Notes under the pieces: generated by a model
What the model was told of the DNA's origin: nothing
Database searches by the model: none
Seen by the model: only the letters and a program-made list of their open reading frames with translations
Position numbers and translations under genes: made by a program
Shown: positions 1 to 9,087 of the stretch, one piece after another
How positions within the stretch are numbered: the first letter of the stretch is position 1
How the letters are laid out: the number at the start of each line of letters is the position of its first letter
From: Bradyrhizobium tropiciagri
GTDB taxonomy: Bacteria; Pseudomonadota; Alphaproteobacteria; Rhizobiales; Xanthobacteraceae
DNA length: 64,000 nt
Reading direction: 5' to 3'
NCBI RefSeq assembly: GCF_001189845.1
Contig: NZ_LFLZ01000041.1
Location: 1 to 64,000, forward strand

Positions 1-112
1 GAAATCGGTGAGCCCCTGTCCGCGGCCTAGCTCGGATGGATACATCCCGACTACACGTTCGCGACGAGATCTGACGAGATCTATTGAGTTGTCTTGCTTG
101 CCAGACTCCATG

Positions 113-1192
113 CTATCTGTGCTTTACCTGAGCCGAAGCTGATCGTTGCTCGTCCGGCAGTCTTTGCTCGATCATCGTCATAACATCGGTGATGTCGTCA
201 AAGGCCCGGCTATGCGCATTGTCGCCGGAAGTCCTCAGCTTGGTGAGATCGAACACGGCGATATTGTCGCGCGCGAGCTCGCTGCGGTACGGCTCTTCAT
301 GGACGTTCACGTCGCCCATCCGCGGAATGCCACCCTAGATGATTTTCGAGACGTCGAGTGCCGTGTCATCGCGTGATACGAACAACTCGATGCGTGGCCG
401 ATATGGACCCATCCGCTGGATTTCGCTGCGAAAGACATCGACGTCGATGTCCGGGGCAACGAGGAGCGCGTTTTTCAACTTGTTGGAGCGATCGCGGTTC
501 GTCACCGCTGCCATTTGAATGGACCGGGCCCTCAATGCCTCCAGCGTGACCCAGTTGCCCATGGAGTGCGCGACGATGTTGATCTCAGCCACGTTGGGGT
601 CCCGTGAGAGTGTCGCCAGTAATTGTTCCAACGCATCGCGCGAATAGTTGGCGCTCTCGCGGTCATAGGTGTAGGCAGACAATGCCACTTCGCCACGGGA
701 AGGCCATGTAAAGAGAACTGGGACAGCCTGCGACTTCGAGTCGTGGACGATCTGCGCAAACCGGAATACGGCTTCGTCGAACCGGTTGTTGAATCCGTGG
801 ACGAAGACGAGAACCCTTCTTGGGCCGGCCTGCGTCGCCCGGGCGATCGCTGAGCTGAACTCTACCTTGTCGATGTAACTCGCGGCCGTCGTCACGAATT
901 CGCGCTGGGGATTTCCCGGCGCTGATGCCGGCCATTGGACCTGCCCGACCGTCCGCGCCGCATCCGGCGGAATCGAGATTGTGACGGTGGCGTAGGAAAC
1001 CTTGCTCGCGCGTTCACCGCTGAACATCATTCCCGGGTTGTCGGGGACAGCCTGCCTGGTCGTCGCCACAAGAATCGGCACTTGCGTCGCGCCGTCCGCG
1101 GTGACGTCGACCGGCGTCATCATCTTGTCGGGGAGGCTGGCGCACGCGCCGCAGGTCAATGCTAGTGCTGTCAGGATCAGAGAGCGCAACAT
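113..1192 (-). pseudogene. DUF900-type alpha/beta hydrolase lipoprotein, interrupted by an in-frame TAG
   Basis: The first part (1192 to 335) encodes 285 residues with a lipoprotein-like signal peptide (LTLACGACAS-type lipobox, seen as TCGAC at the end of the hydrophobic stretch). It carries the DUF900 esterase core: VLVFVHGFNNRF as oxyanion region and the nucleophile elbow IVAHSMGN. The frame stops at TAG (335-337), yet exactly in frame beyond it lie GGIPR and then a further 68 residues (MGDVNVHEEPYRSELARDNI...) ending at 113. These look like the normal family C-terminus, so the TAG probably replaces a Trp codon (TGG). The signal peptide and elbow are seen; the family is recognised; loss of function is inferred, because the missing tail could matter little. 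A sequencing error is equally possible. Confidence 0.75.
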
Positions 1193-1429
1193 GGTCCAAT
1201 AACTCTGCGAGGTGGCGATGACCTGGCGGCGCTGGCGCGGCTTTCGTCCACCGCGAGAATCCCATCAAGCCCAAACCTTACGCGAGGCCGAGCGCCGGCA
1301 GAAGGCTGGTCCATGTCGACCAGTGACTGCGTCAGATCGGTGATGGTGCCGGCATCGACGCTCAATCCTTGCGCTGGGCTGGTCAGGAGGATGTCCCCTT
1401 CAGCAATACCAGCTGGCAGAGCGCTGGCC

Positions 1430-1445
1430 TATGCAAAATCTGACA
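1430..1445 (-). promoter_or_regulatory. GTCAGATTTTGCATAG-type motif, copy 1
   Basis: Read on the minus strand this is GTCAGATTTTGCATAG. Near-identical 16-mers occur at 6621, 7958, 8095, 10565, 12290 and 17751 (minus). This copy lies in the 556-bp gap between the divergent genes starting at 1192 and 1749, about 240 bp upstream of the hydrolase. No other gene or clear structure was seen in that gap. The function is unknown; a regulator-binding site or promoter element is inferred from the repetition alone. Confidence 0.4.
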
Positions 1446-1748
1446 CTTTGGACTACGGCTACGTTGAAAGATGTCGAAGGCTAAGGTGGTGGATCAATCC
1501 GCGCCCGGCCGTTGTCGTACAGGCTCGTCGAGGAAGGTTATTGTCCGACCGTACATAGGAAACACTGAGAGAGTTCGTCCACGCCGCCGAGCGCAGGTCT
1601 GAAACTGCATAGTCATCACTGCGAACCACGTTTATCCTTTGCATGGTTTGTAGCGCATCAACCGAGCATCGACCTCATGGGCGTCGTCCGACCAAATTCG
1701 GTCAGGTCGTGAGCTAACAGTCGTTTTTCAGATCGCAAGGAGGATATC

Positions 1749-2279
1749 ATGGCCACGAGACGTAAATTTCTCGCCGGCGCGGCGGTGGCCACGTCGGCGC
1801 TGGCCTCGACAAAATGGAATCGCGCCAGAGCCGCGGGAGAAGCGCCCAAGATGGGTGAGTTTCTGTTTGTTCAGACCTCGAAAGGCATGACTTTCGACAA
1901 GGGTTCGAGCAAGCTGACGCTGACCGGCATAAGTCCGATAACGGTCTACTTTACCGATCGCCCTGAACGGATTGCGGGCAATATGAAGACTGCGGCATTC
2001 ATTCCCTTCTGGAGCGAAGGAAAGGATAGCTTCAAATCAGATCCGCCCAACGCAGATATTTCGTTGCTCGAAAACGGAGGGCTCACGCAAATCATAGCCG
2101 AACTGCAAGAGCCGGTGCTGAACGGTGACAATCTTAGCTACACGATCAAGGTTCTCAAGGGTGAGGTTCCAGTGAAAGCCAACGACGTATCGGTGTTCAT
2201 CGACATCATCGGGCGGCCATTGACACCGATGTCATTCGCCGGCGTCGGTCGACGCGCCTATCGAAGGGCTTACTGGTAA
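1749..2279 (+). CDS. Tat-exported protein of unknown function, 'LTGI..DRP' family
   Basis: 176 residues. The N-terminus has a twin-arginine signal (TRRKFLAG) with a hydrophobic stretch and an A-R-A-A cleavage region near residue 30, so export in folded form is likely. The mature part contains LTLTGISPITVYFTDRPERIAG, then NPP/DPPNA, GDNLSYTIKVLKGE, and ends in a FIDIIGRPLTP.SFAGVGRRAYR block. The gene at 11485 has the same order of motifs with a Sec-type signal instead, so the two are paralogs. The start has a good Shine-Dalgarno (AAGGAGGATATC, 1737-1748). I do not know a function. The pairing of one Tat and one Sec paralog within 10 kb is unusual. Confidence 0.75.
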   Translation: MATRRKFLAGAAVATSALASTKWNRARAAGEAPKMGEFLFVQTSKGMTFDKGSSKLTLTGISPITVYFTDRPERIAGNMKTAAFIPFWSEGKDSFKSDPPNADISLLENGGLTQIIAELQEPVLNGDNLSYTIKVLKGEVPVKANDVSVFIDIIGRPLTPMSFAGVGRRAYRRAYW

Positions 2280-2481
2280 GCTTGGCAGAGCGCCGATTCG
2301 GCGAGGACTGGCAGCAGGAGCGACCTTGCCGGCAAGATGCCGGCAGGCTTGCGGACCGGTAAGGATCCCTGCTGATCGCATCCACCAGCAACAAGGGCTC
2401 GTCCGCCGGTTGAGGCGCGAGGGGCGCGGACGGAGGCTGCAGAACGAGCTATCGCAACCGACTGGGCGGTGGTGGCGACAC

Positions 2482-3288
2482 ATGACGCAGATTGAAGGCA
2501 GGCGACGACGGTGGATCATTCTTGTGGGCGGCGCGCTGATCGCCTACCTCCTGCTGGCCTATATCGTGCTGCCCGCGTTATGGAGCCATCACGAGCGCGA
2601 GCCGGGCGTCGCCGGCCTACCGATGGTCACGCGTACCGGTGACGGTATTCCAGGCGATGCGCTCAATGTCGGACTTGTTGGCAGCAGGAACGACGTCCTT
2701 CGCGCGATGCACTCTGACGGCTGGTATCCGGCCGATCCGATCACGTTACGGACAAGCATCGAGATCGTTGGCAGCGTGGTGCTTGATCGGCCATATCACG
2801 ACGCGCCCGTCAGTCCGCTCTACTACGAAGGAAAGAAGGAACAACTCGCCTTCGAGAAGCCCGAGGGCAAGAGTGCCGACCGACGGCACCACGTCCGCTT
2901 TTGGCAAGTCCTCGACAAGGGAACGGAAGGCCGTCCGGTTTGGCTCGGTTCAGTAACCTTCGACCGCGGGGTCGGCTTGAGCCATGACACGGGGCAGGTG
3001 ACACATCACATTGCTCCCGATGTCGATGCCGAGCGTGACGGGTTGATGCGCGATCTGCGCGACGCCGGCATGGTTCAATACTTCTTCCAGATTTCTGGAA
3101 CGGGTCCGACACTCTTTGGCCGAAATGGCGAAGGCGATCCCTACTATACGGACGGCGAGATCGATGTTGCCACCCTCGTGGTCGAGGGCATCAGGCAGGC
3201 CCAGCCGGCACCCACGCTGTCGCCGCCGGCGCTGATCGTGCTGAAGGACCAAATCTGGCATGGCGTCCGCAACGCGATCAGCCAATAG
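2482..3288 (+). CDS. LssY C-terminal domain membrane-anchored protein
   Basis: 268 residues from the ATG at 2482; the open frame extends to 2326, but the upstream part lacks protein character and the transmembrane helix (IILVGGALIAYLLLAYIVLPALW) follows directly after the chosen start, as expected of an N-terminal anchor. The rest is periplasmic and carries features of the LssY C-terminal domain: VTRTGDGIPGDALNVGLVGS, the DGWYPADPI motif, the RHHVRFW motif and DAERDGLMRDL. LssY-domain proteins are often linked to phospholipid phosphatases or export, but their biochemical role is unclear. No partner gene is adjacent. Confidence 0.75.
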   Translation: MTQIEGRRRRWIILVGGALIAYLLLAYIVLPALWSHHEREPGVAGLPMVTRTGDGIPGDALNVGLVGSRNDVLRAMHSDGWYPADPITLRTSIEIVGSVVLDRPYHDAPVSPLYYEGKKEQLAFEKPEGKSADRRHHVRFWQVLDKGTEGRPVWLGSVTFDRGVGLSHDTGQVTHHIAPDVDAERDGLMRDLRDAGMVQYFFQISGTGPTLFGRNGEGDPYYTDGEIDVATLVVEGIRQAQPAPTLSPPALIVLKDQIWHGVRNAISQ

Positions 3289-3416
3289 CGAGGATCGCTG
3301 GACCAACTCGTCACCCGCTCTCGTCGTCGCGACTAGTTGCGTCGGGGTGGGCCAAAGCCGGTCGAAGATCTGACTTCTGGCCCAACCCGCCAATCGTTGT
3401 TTCCGTGATCAACCCG

Positions 3417-3435
3417 GTTGTCCATCTCGGACAAC
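3417..3435. terminator. Possible bidirectional terminator hairpin
   Basis: A perfect 7-bp inverted repeat, GTTGTCC / GGACAAC with a 5-nt loop, lies in the 196-bp gap between the convergent genes ending at 3288 and 3485. There is no clear T tract, so this is a modest candidate. The arms resemble the half sites of the GGACA palindrome found later, but no sigma-54 element is nearby. Confidence 0.3.
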
Positions 3436-3484
3436 TCGTCCTCGCGCTCCGCCTGCTGTCATCGAGCAGCTCTCCGGAACACAG

Positions 3485-4468
3485 CTAAGCCTTGCGCTGA
3501 AGCGTCGTCAGCGGCGCTTCTCCGAAAGCAGCACGGTACGTCGCAGCAAAGCGTCCGAGCTCGAAGAATTGATGCTCCCGCGCGATGCTGGCGACGCTCG
3601 CGCTGGAGGCATCGGCGTGCCGTAGCGCGGCGCGAGCCTTATTCAGCCTGCACAACAGGAGGTATCGCATCGGACTTACGCCGAGAATCTCGTGACAGCA
3701 CATCCGCAATGTGCGTTCGGCCACGCCGATTTCGGCACAAAGATCGGGCAACGTGATCTTCCGGTTGATGGATTTGCGCAGCGCTGTTTCGAAACGGGTC
3801 ATCAAGGCTGTGTGATCGGAGCGGGTCCTGGACCTGTCTTCCGTCCCGTCGCCGGTGAGGCAATGGATCACGGCATGAATTGTGTCCTGTTCGAGCGCCC
3901 TTGCCACTTCGGGCTGCTCAATCAGTTTGTTTGCAGGAGCCGCCAGGTGACAGGCGTGTTGGAACAGCTGCTGAAAACGGGACAAGTCCGCACGGGAAGG
4001 GCGGAGTAGTCTGGTGGAGCGCGGGGGCAAGATTGGCTCGCCGGTCAATGCCGCACCACTCTTTGCAAGCAGCTCCATGGGTAACGATATCAGGCCCCAT
4101 TGGCATTTGCCGTTCGATCGCTGATGCATCCGCTGGCCGGGGCCGTGAAAGGCGATCTGGTCGCTTTGGAAGGCAAGCCCGTCGCATTCCAGGCTCACCC
4201 GGCCAACTGGAAAGGACAAAAAGACCTTGTCGGCTGCGAGCGAAATGCAGGCAATGCGCGGCAGCAATTCGCGTAGCCGCACGACGACGAGATGGTCCAG
4301 TTTCAGCCGCAGCAACTCCGCTTCGAAATTTCCAGGACCGGTTATCGTGAGATTGACACCGATATCGCCAAAGCCGGCTTCGCAGGCTCCGGGATCGTCA
4401 AACCTTGAAATGGAGCGTTCAGCCATATCCCTCGTCCCATCGGACGGGCGGATGGCTCTTGCGACCAT
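3485..4468 (-). CDS. AraC-family transcriptional regulator (1)
   Basis: 327 residues. The C-terminal 100 residues hold the double helix-turn-helix of AraC proteins: LPDLCAEIGVAERTLRMCCHEILGVSP, then YLLLCRLNKARAALRHADAS and the second helix region FFELGRFAATYRAAFGEAP. The N-terminal 200 residues form a poorly conserved sensing domain. Two other AraC regulators of the same layout lie at 4650 and 9567, suggesting local duplication. An alternative start is the ATG at 4426, which is preceded by GAGGGA. The gene is separated by about 180 bp from the next AraC gene upstream. The target and ligand are unknown. Confidence 0.85.
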   Translation of the reverse strand: MVARAIRPSDGTRDMAERSISRFDDPGACEAGFGDIGVNLTITGPGNFEAELLRLKLDHLVVVRLRELLPRIACISLAADKVFLSFPVGRVSLECDGLAFQSDQIAFHGPGQRMHQRSNGKCQWGLISLPMELLAKSGAALTGEPILPPRSTRLLRPSRADLSRFQQLFQHACHLAAPANKLIEQPEVARALEQDTIHAVIHCLTGDGTEDRSRTRSDHTALMTRFETALRKSINRKITLPDLCAEIGVAERTLRMCCHEILGVSPMRYLLLCRLNKARAALRHADASSASVASIAREHQFFELGRFAATYRAAFGEAPLTTLQRKA

Positions 4469-4649
4469 TTGATGCCCATAGGGCCCGTCGATGAGGCACC
4501 ATCAGGCAATCGACAGGGGTCGACTATGCAATTCCTGCGCCATGAGACAAAAGGGCGCTTCAAAAGATCGGAAGGATATTTCGCTCGGAAGCTGCGCTGA
4601 TGCAAATCGGTCGGTCGATTTGCGCGCTCGGGTAAAGCAAATGCTGCGA

Positions 4650-5669
4650 CTAGTGAAGCCGTCCCACGAAGACTTCGGTTGGCAGCGTTGTGGGACGAAT
4701 GAGGCGGACATCGGGATCCTGCGCGGGCCGTCGCAGTGTTTCCGAGGGTAGCTCTCCAAACAGCGTACGGTAGGCGACCGAGAAGCGCCCGAGCTCCCAG
4801 AACCCGTAATTGGTCACGATATGGGTGACGGTCGCCTTGGATGCGTCAGCGCGCAGCAGCGCGCGCCGGACCAGATACATTCTTCGCATCGTGAGATAGC
4901 GGATCGGAGCCATGCCGAGATGTTCCTCGCAAGCCGATCGCAGCGTTCGCTCGGAAACGTTCGTCGCAGCGCAGAGTTCGGTCAGATAGATGGCACGGTC
5001 CGAGTTTTCAGCCAGATAGTCCTCGAGCCGCGCGATAATCGCATCGTGGCGCCGCCTGCCGGCTGTGGTCTCGATGCCGGCGCCTTCGGCAAGGCATCGA
5101 ACCATCAGATAAGACATTTGTTGCTCGAATCCGCGACGTAGCTCCGGCGATTCTAGAACATCCGGCGTCGTACGGGCTAGCTCGCCGGCGGTTTGGTGCA
5201 TCTTCAACAGGCGCGACATCAACTCCGGGCGGGGCCGAACCACGCGGGTTGCCAGCTGCTTTTCCAGAAAGTCAGTTCCAACGACGGTCGCCAGCGCTGC
5301 ACTCAGTTCATCCTCGGGGAGCGACATTCCACAATAGCGATGGTTGGCGCCGGTGCGCTGGTGCTGCAACACGTCGAGCTTGTCGATGACGATATCGCCC
5401 GGCGCGACGTCCATGCCGCAGTGTTGAATCGAGGGGCCTTCCAACTGCGGCAGAAAGCTGATGGATCTGCGACCGGGCCGAACGGCAAATCTAGCGATTT
5501 GAGGCAGATTCACCTCGTACCGGCTCATCCAAAGCCGATCCAAACCAATCTGCTCAATCGTCAGATCGAGCTGGCCACGCTTCGTCGGAAATACGTTGGT
5601 CTCCATTCCTTGAACGGCACTCGGGCAAAGCAGCGGATCCTCGATCCTCATCCTTCTAACCCAAAACAC
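4650..5669 (-). CDS. AraC-family transcriptional regulator (2)
   Basis: 339 residues, same architecture as its neighbour at 3485. The DNA-binding part includes IYLTELCAATNVSERTLRSACEEHLGMAPIRYLTMRRMYLVRRALL and the second motif YGFWELGRFSVAYRTLFGELPSETL. The N-terminal region (about residues 1-210) would be the effector-sensing domain. The first residues are uncertain; the ATG at 5604 (METNVF) is an alternative start. About 210 bp upstream of the start carries no gene and may hold its promoter. The regulated genes are not evident, though outer-membrane and secreted proteins dominate the neighbourhood. Confidence 0.85.
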   Translation of the reverse strand: MFWVRRMRIEDPLLCPSAVQGMETNVFPTKRGQLDLTIEQIGLDRLWMSRYEVNLPQIARFAVRPGRRSISFLPQLEGPSIQHCGMDVAPGDIVIDKLDVLQHQRTGANHRYCGMSLPEDELSAALATVVGTDFLEKQLATRVVRPRPELMSRLLKMHQTAGELARTTPDVLESPELRRGFEQQMSYLMVRCLAEGAGIETTAGRRRHDAIIARLEDYLAENSDRAIYLTELCAATNVSERTLRSACEEHLGMAPIRYLTMRRMYLVRRALLRADASKATVTHIVTNYGFWELGRFSVAYRTLFGELPSETLRRPAQDPDVRLIRPTTLPTEVFVGRLH

Positions 5670-5879
5670 TTCGGATACCTCCGCAACATTTGGATGCCTG
5701 AGAGAGATCGCTCGAACGAAACATCGTCTTCTAAAATGTAGGTTGAAATCCTATCGCATACAACTTCCGTTCAATGAAGCTGTTTTTTTAAACCGAAAGG
5801 GCAGTCGTGTCTCATGTTGGCGCATCCAGCTCCCGACTTGGTCTGGGCCATCACGAGGAATGATGGACAATTGGAGCGC

Positions 5880-6362
5880 TCAGACGTTTGAATTTTGAAA
5901 CGAGGCATTTTGCCGCGGGTTTCGGCTTGGTTTGTGATGGCTGAGATCATGCAGCGACAGGCGGGCCTCGCGGACCAGATCCACCAGCGAAAGGGTGAAG
6001 AAGCTCAATGCAATAACAAAGAGAAGGGCAACCCCGTATTCATGCTGAAACTGGAAGAAGGCGGAGACGAACGCCAGGATCACCAGGAGCGACGTGACAA
6101 TCGCGCTGATCGTCGAAAGAACGATCGCCTTGTTCAAAAGCACCGCCCGGCGCCTGAGGTGCGGCGTATCGGGGTGCGTTGGGGAAATGTCGACGTCGAT
6201 TGTAGCGTGCAGTGCCTGTAGCCTGTCGACAATGCGGTTCATCCGTCCGATCAGAATCGAAACGAAAGCTGCAACTGCGCCAAGGAGAAATGCCGGTGCC
6301 GTCACCTGCGAAATGACCTGCGACAGGTGCGCGGCGGTCGGTGTGTCGATCAGCATCTGCAT
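5880..6362 (-). CDS. DUF2721 family membrane protein
   Basis: 160 residues from the ATG at 6362, chosen because GGAG sits 6 nt before it; the open frame goes on to 6488 but without protein-like sequence. The layout fits DUF2721: a first hydrophobic helix (VTAPAFLLGAVAAFVSILIGRMNRIVDR), a short soluble segment with LRRRAVLLNKAI, then two more helices (STISAIVTSLLVILAFVSAFF and GVALLFVIALSFFTLSLVDLV). The conserved N-R-x-x-D-R motif after helix 1 is present. The function of the family is unknown. Confidence 0.8.
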   Translation of the reverse strand: MQMLIDTPTAAHLSQVISQVTAPAFLLGAVAAFVSILIGRMNRIVDRLQALHATIDVDISPTHPDTPHLRRRAVLLNKAIVLSTISAIVTSLLVILAFVSAFFQFQHEYGVALLFVIALSFFTLSLVDLVREARLSLHDLSHHKPSRNPRQNASFQNSNV

Positions 6363-6620
6363 CCTTTTCTCCGTTAACCAGATACGCGAGTCCCGAATCT
6401 CAGGCGGCAGTTGGGGTGAAATGCCCGGATTGAAAAATCGGCTAGCGCGTGCTTTCAAGGATCGACTAAGCAATTTTTGGCAGAGCAACCACTGGTTTGT
6501 CCAGCCTCGTCGTTCCCGCTTGCGCTAGGCAGATGCGCGCATGCGCAAAGCGGCTCGACTAATGGGCCGCCCCGCTATTCAGCCGTCGAGGTGCATTTTT
6601 TGCCCACGGCGGGTTCGGCC

Positions 6621-6636
6621 TGCCGATTTTGCATAG
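6621..6636 (+). promoter_or_regulatory. TTTTGCATAG motif, copy 2
   Basis: TGCCGATTTTGCATAG, 103 bp upstream of the DUF992 gene at 6724 and within the 360-bp divergent gap after the DUF2721 gene. It is one of the recurring 16-mers in the first 18 kb; see the copies at 8095 and 10565, which sit 80-82 bp before their genes. Confidence 0.4.
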
Positions 6637-6723
6637 TCTCATCGGCCCTGCGCATGCTCATCTACGAAAAGCAGAAGGCGGTTCGGGACTAGCGCCTGCC
6701 CGCGATCAACGAGGTTTTGCGAG

Positions 6724-7224
6724 ATGATCGGGAAGCGAGTGCGCGTACAGGTTCTGGCTGTCCTCTGCGCCTTTGGGGCATGGTCTGGCTCTGTGTCTTC
6801 CGCGGGCGCCCAACAGGCTTCTTGGACCCAGATCGGCATGCTGGCGTGCAAGGTCGACCCTAGCGTCGGGTTTATTATATTTGGCCATCAATCGATGTCA
6901 TGTCGCTTTACTCAAAACCCGCCGTTCCCGATTCAACTCTATGAAGGCGCGCTCAACACCGTCGGAATCGATATCGGCGTTTCGGCCGGAGGCGCATTCG
7001 CTTGGGCGGTTCTTGCTCCGACGGCGGGCCCCCCGGTCGGAGCTCTCGCCGGCGAATATGTCGGGGCATCAGGCGATATCGGCCTCGGCCTAGGCGCCGG
7101 CGTCAATGTCCTTGTCGGTGGCTCGGGGCGGTCATTTGCATTGCAGCCCGTTTCCGTAGAGGGATCAATTGCCATTGATGTCACCGTCGGCCTTTCCGGC
7201 CTGCAGCTGCGTCCGGTCTATTGA
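6724..7224 (+). CDS. DUF992 family secreted protein (1)
   Basis: 166 residues with a Sec signal peptide (VLAVLCAFGAWSGSVSSAGAQQ, cut near residue 29). The mature part has the DUF992 signature: IGMLACKVDPSVGFIIFG, SMSCRFTQ with a paired cysteine, then TVGIDIGVSAGG..AWAVLAP, GEYVGASGD, GANVLVGGSGRSFALQPVSVEGS and a final GLxxLxLRP block. The likely fold is a small beta-sandwich or barrel with one disulfide. A second DUF992 gene lies at 33947 in the stress island. The family is common in rhizobia and its function is unknown. Confidence 0.85.
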   Translation: MIGKRVRVQVLAVLCAFGAWSGSVSSAGAQQASWTQIGMLACKVDPSVGFIIFGHQSMSCRFTQNPPFPIQLYEGALNTVGIDIGVSAGGAFAWAVLAPTAGPPVGALAGEYVGASGDIGLGLGAGVNVLVGGSGRSFALQPVSVEGSIAIDVTVGLSGLQLRPVY

Positions 7225-7347
7225 AGCTCCGCACCTTTTTTGCGCGACGGGATGGGACGCGGCTCCAGTTCGTGGTGCAGAAAGCGCTTGGCGGGAGCGA
7301 GCGCGCGGAGATAGGCGAGCCAACAGGAAAATAAATCGGAAGACCCG

Positions 7348-7650
7348 GTGCCAACTGACCTGTCGAAAACATGGTATGTTTCGTTTGATGTGCCGAAGAA
7401 GGTGCGCAAAGCATCGGCGCAACGACGTCCGAGACAAAGTGAGAGCTTTCCGACCAAGCTCGATGCCCAGAGGTTTGCGCGCGAGAAATTCGAGCAAGGA
7501 TACATCGTGACCGCGGGCACCATCAATCCCTGCACACCGCGACGGGCGATTCCCTCGACGCTTATTCACCATTGGCTTGCGGAAATGTCCGAGCCGCCAT
7601 TTGTTGAGCCGGCCTCATTCGAGGACGCCAAGGATGCAGATCTGCCGTAG
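7348..7650 (+). CDS. Small hypothetical protein (GTG start)
   Basis: 100 residues starting with GTG. The sequence begins PTDLSKTWYVSFDVPKKVRKASAQRRP and is basic in the middle, with SESFPTKLDAQRFAREKFEQGYIVTAGTINPC, a pattern resembling small rhizobial proteins that look like the N-terminal part of integrase-type SAM-like domains. There is no signal peptide or membrane helix. A strong hairpin with a T tract follows at 7669, supporting a real transcript end. No function can be assigned. Confidence 0.55.
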   Translation: MPTDLSKTWYVSFDVPKKVRKASAQRRPRQSESFPTKLDAQRFAREKFEQGYIVTAGTINPCTPRRAIPSTLIHHWLAEMSEPPFVEPASFEDAKDADLP

Positions 7651-7668
7651 GAGCCGACCGCAATGCGG

Positions 7669-7705
7669 CGGCCTATGCGCTGGCACATTTTGCATAGGCC
7701 GTTTT
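7669..7705 (+). terminator. Rho-independent terminator
   Basis: Perfect 10-bp arms CGGCCTATGC (7669-7678) and GCATAGGCCG (7692-7701), a 13-nt loop and then TTTT. It lies 19 bp after the stop of the 7348 gene. The right arm includes a TTTTGCATAG string, so this copy of the string is explained by the hairpin and is not counted as a regulatory motif. Confidence 0.7.
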
Positions 7706-7957
7706 GGCGTGTTGTCGATATCGTTCCACGAAGATCGAGGAATACGTCTTGCGCGCGACTGAAAAGCTGGGCGCCAACGCGCGGCAATTGCATTCGCTGT
7801 GTCCTCCGTTTTGATTTCTGCTCGAGCGGAATTGCCCGTGCTGGCGACGATGATCCGCCGAAGACGCCGCTGCATTTTGCACGCTGCTGACCATGATGGC
7901 GTTCGGCAAAGTTCAACCAAGCCAGAGCACCCGACTGCCGCTCCAGATCACCGGACT

Positions 7958-7973
7958 GTCAGAATTTGCATAT
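7958..7973 (+). promoter_or_regulatory. TTTGCATA motif, copy 3
   Basis: GTCAGAATTTGCATAT, inside the 470-bp stretch between the terminator at 7705 and the barrel gene at 8175. No gene was recognised in that stretch. It is 137 bp upstream of the next copy at 8095, so the barrel gene may have two sites. Confidence 0.35.
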
Positions 7974-8094
7974 TCGTCAACCCGCGCGCGTTGCACAAAG
8001 AGGCAATTCGCGAAGGTAGGCGTGCGGTCAACGTCGGTGGCGCGGTGCTTCCGCTGCGGCAACTGCGCCACAGGTGGAAAATTTGAAAGCAGGC

Positions 8095-8110
8095 GTCAGA
8101 TTCTGCATAG
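8095..8110 (+). promoter_or_regulatory. TTCTGCATAG motif, copy 4
   Basis: GTCAGATTCTGCATAG, starting 80 bp before the ATG of the outer-membrane barrel gene. The distance is almost the same as for the second barrel gene (copy at 10565, 82 bp), which argues for a shared promoter or operator. Confidence 0.45.
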
Positions 8111-8174
8111 CGGGTTGCGCGCGCCAGATGCGATTTGATGCAGCACGAAATTCTTCAATCACTCAGGTGGGGCA

Positions 8175-8891
8175 ATGAATAAGATTAGTAAGTTTGCAGT
8201 TGCGATCGCAGCTTCGGGGATGATGGGCGGCTATGCGATTGCGGCGGATTTGCCAGCGTCGCCCGCCTACAAAGCGCCGGCTCCGGCTGTCGCCGTCTAT
8301 AACTGGACAGGGTTCTATGTCGGCGGCAACGCTGGGTATGGTTGGGGTAACCAGGACCCGCTTGTGCTGTTCTCAAACAGGTTCGATCGTGCCGGTTTCG
8401 ACATCAACGGCGGTATGATCGGCGGCACGCTGGGCGCGCAAATTCAGCAAGGATATGTTGTGCTCGGTCTGGAAGGTGACATTGACTGGGCCAACATCAG
8501 CGGCTCGTCCGTAGTAACACCCAGGATTTTCGGCCTCGGGCAGGGCGTCACGCTGAACACCTCGTCGAGCATTAGCGCGCTTGCAACGGCGAGGGCGCGG
8601 GTCGGCGTCGCCATGAACAACGTCTTGCTCTACGTCACGGGCGGCGGAGCCTTCGTCAAGTCGAGCGCCAATGCATCGACCATTGCCGGCGTGCCCTGCG
8701 GCACGCTTGGCGTCCTGCCGTGTTCGGGCTCGTCCTGGCGTCCGGGCATCTCGGCTGGTCTGGGCTTCGAATATGGCTTCACGCCGAACTGGTCTCTGAA
8801 AGCCGAGTATCTCTACACGAAAGTCGTCGGCACCGGAGTGAGCACGGATGACCTGAATATCGTGCGTGCCGGCGTCAACTATCGGTTCTGA
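8175..8891 (+). CDS. Outer-membrane beta-barrel protein, Omp25/RopB-like (1)
   Basis: 238 residues. The signal peptide (KFAVAIAASGMMGGYAIAADLP) is followed by the typical rhizobial start SPAYKAPAPAVAVYNWTGFYVGGNAGYGWG. The body shows alternating strands with glycine-rich turns (GGMIGGTLGAQIQQGYVVLGLEGDIDWA), and the end is WSLKAEYLYTKV...NIVRAGVNYRF, with the C-terminal Phe recognised by the BAM machinery. These eight-strand porin-like proteins are abundant envelope structural proteins in Bradyrhizobium. A paralog lies at 10647. Confidence 0.9.
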   Translation: MNKISKFAVAIAASGMMGGYAIAADLPASPAYKAPAPAVAVYNWTGFYVGGNAGYGWGNQDPLVLFSNRFDRAGFDINGGMIGGTLGAQIQQGYVVLGLEGDIDWANISGSSVVTPRIFGLGQGVTLNTSSSISALATARARVGVAMNNVLLYVTGGGAFVKSSANASTIAGVPCGTLGVLPCSGSSWRPGISAGLGFEYGFTPNWSLKAEYLYTKVVGTGVSTDDLNIVRAGVNYRF

Positions 8892-9087
8892 GCGGAACCG
8901 CATGCTCAGTCGTCCCGACAAGCTGCGGGCCAGTCTGCGCGGTGCAGACCATCCTGTAGTGTTGTCTTGATCCTGATCGCGCATCCGAGCCGACGGTTTC
9001 AGTTCGGATGCCGGTCGAGCTGACGGCGTTTCGCAATTCGATCGCCGGAATCTCTCCACCTCTGATTCACCTGCGAATGGAGTCCCA

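Noticed and set aside
3417..3441. GGACAACTCGTCC near 3429 as a further enhancer box of the stress regulon
   Set aside because: It sits between two convergent gene ends, has no sigma-54 element at the usual distance and is part of a small inverted repeat.
7669..7705. TGGCACATTTTGCATAG as a sigma-54 promoter or regulatory motif copy
   Set aside because: GG and GC are 8 nt apart instead of 10, and the string forms the right arm of a clear terminator hairpin.
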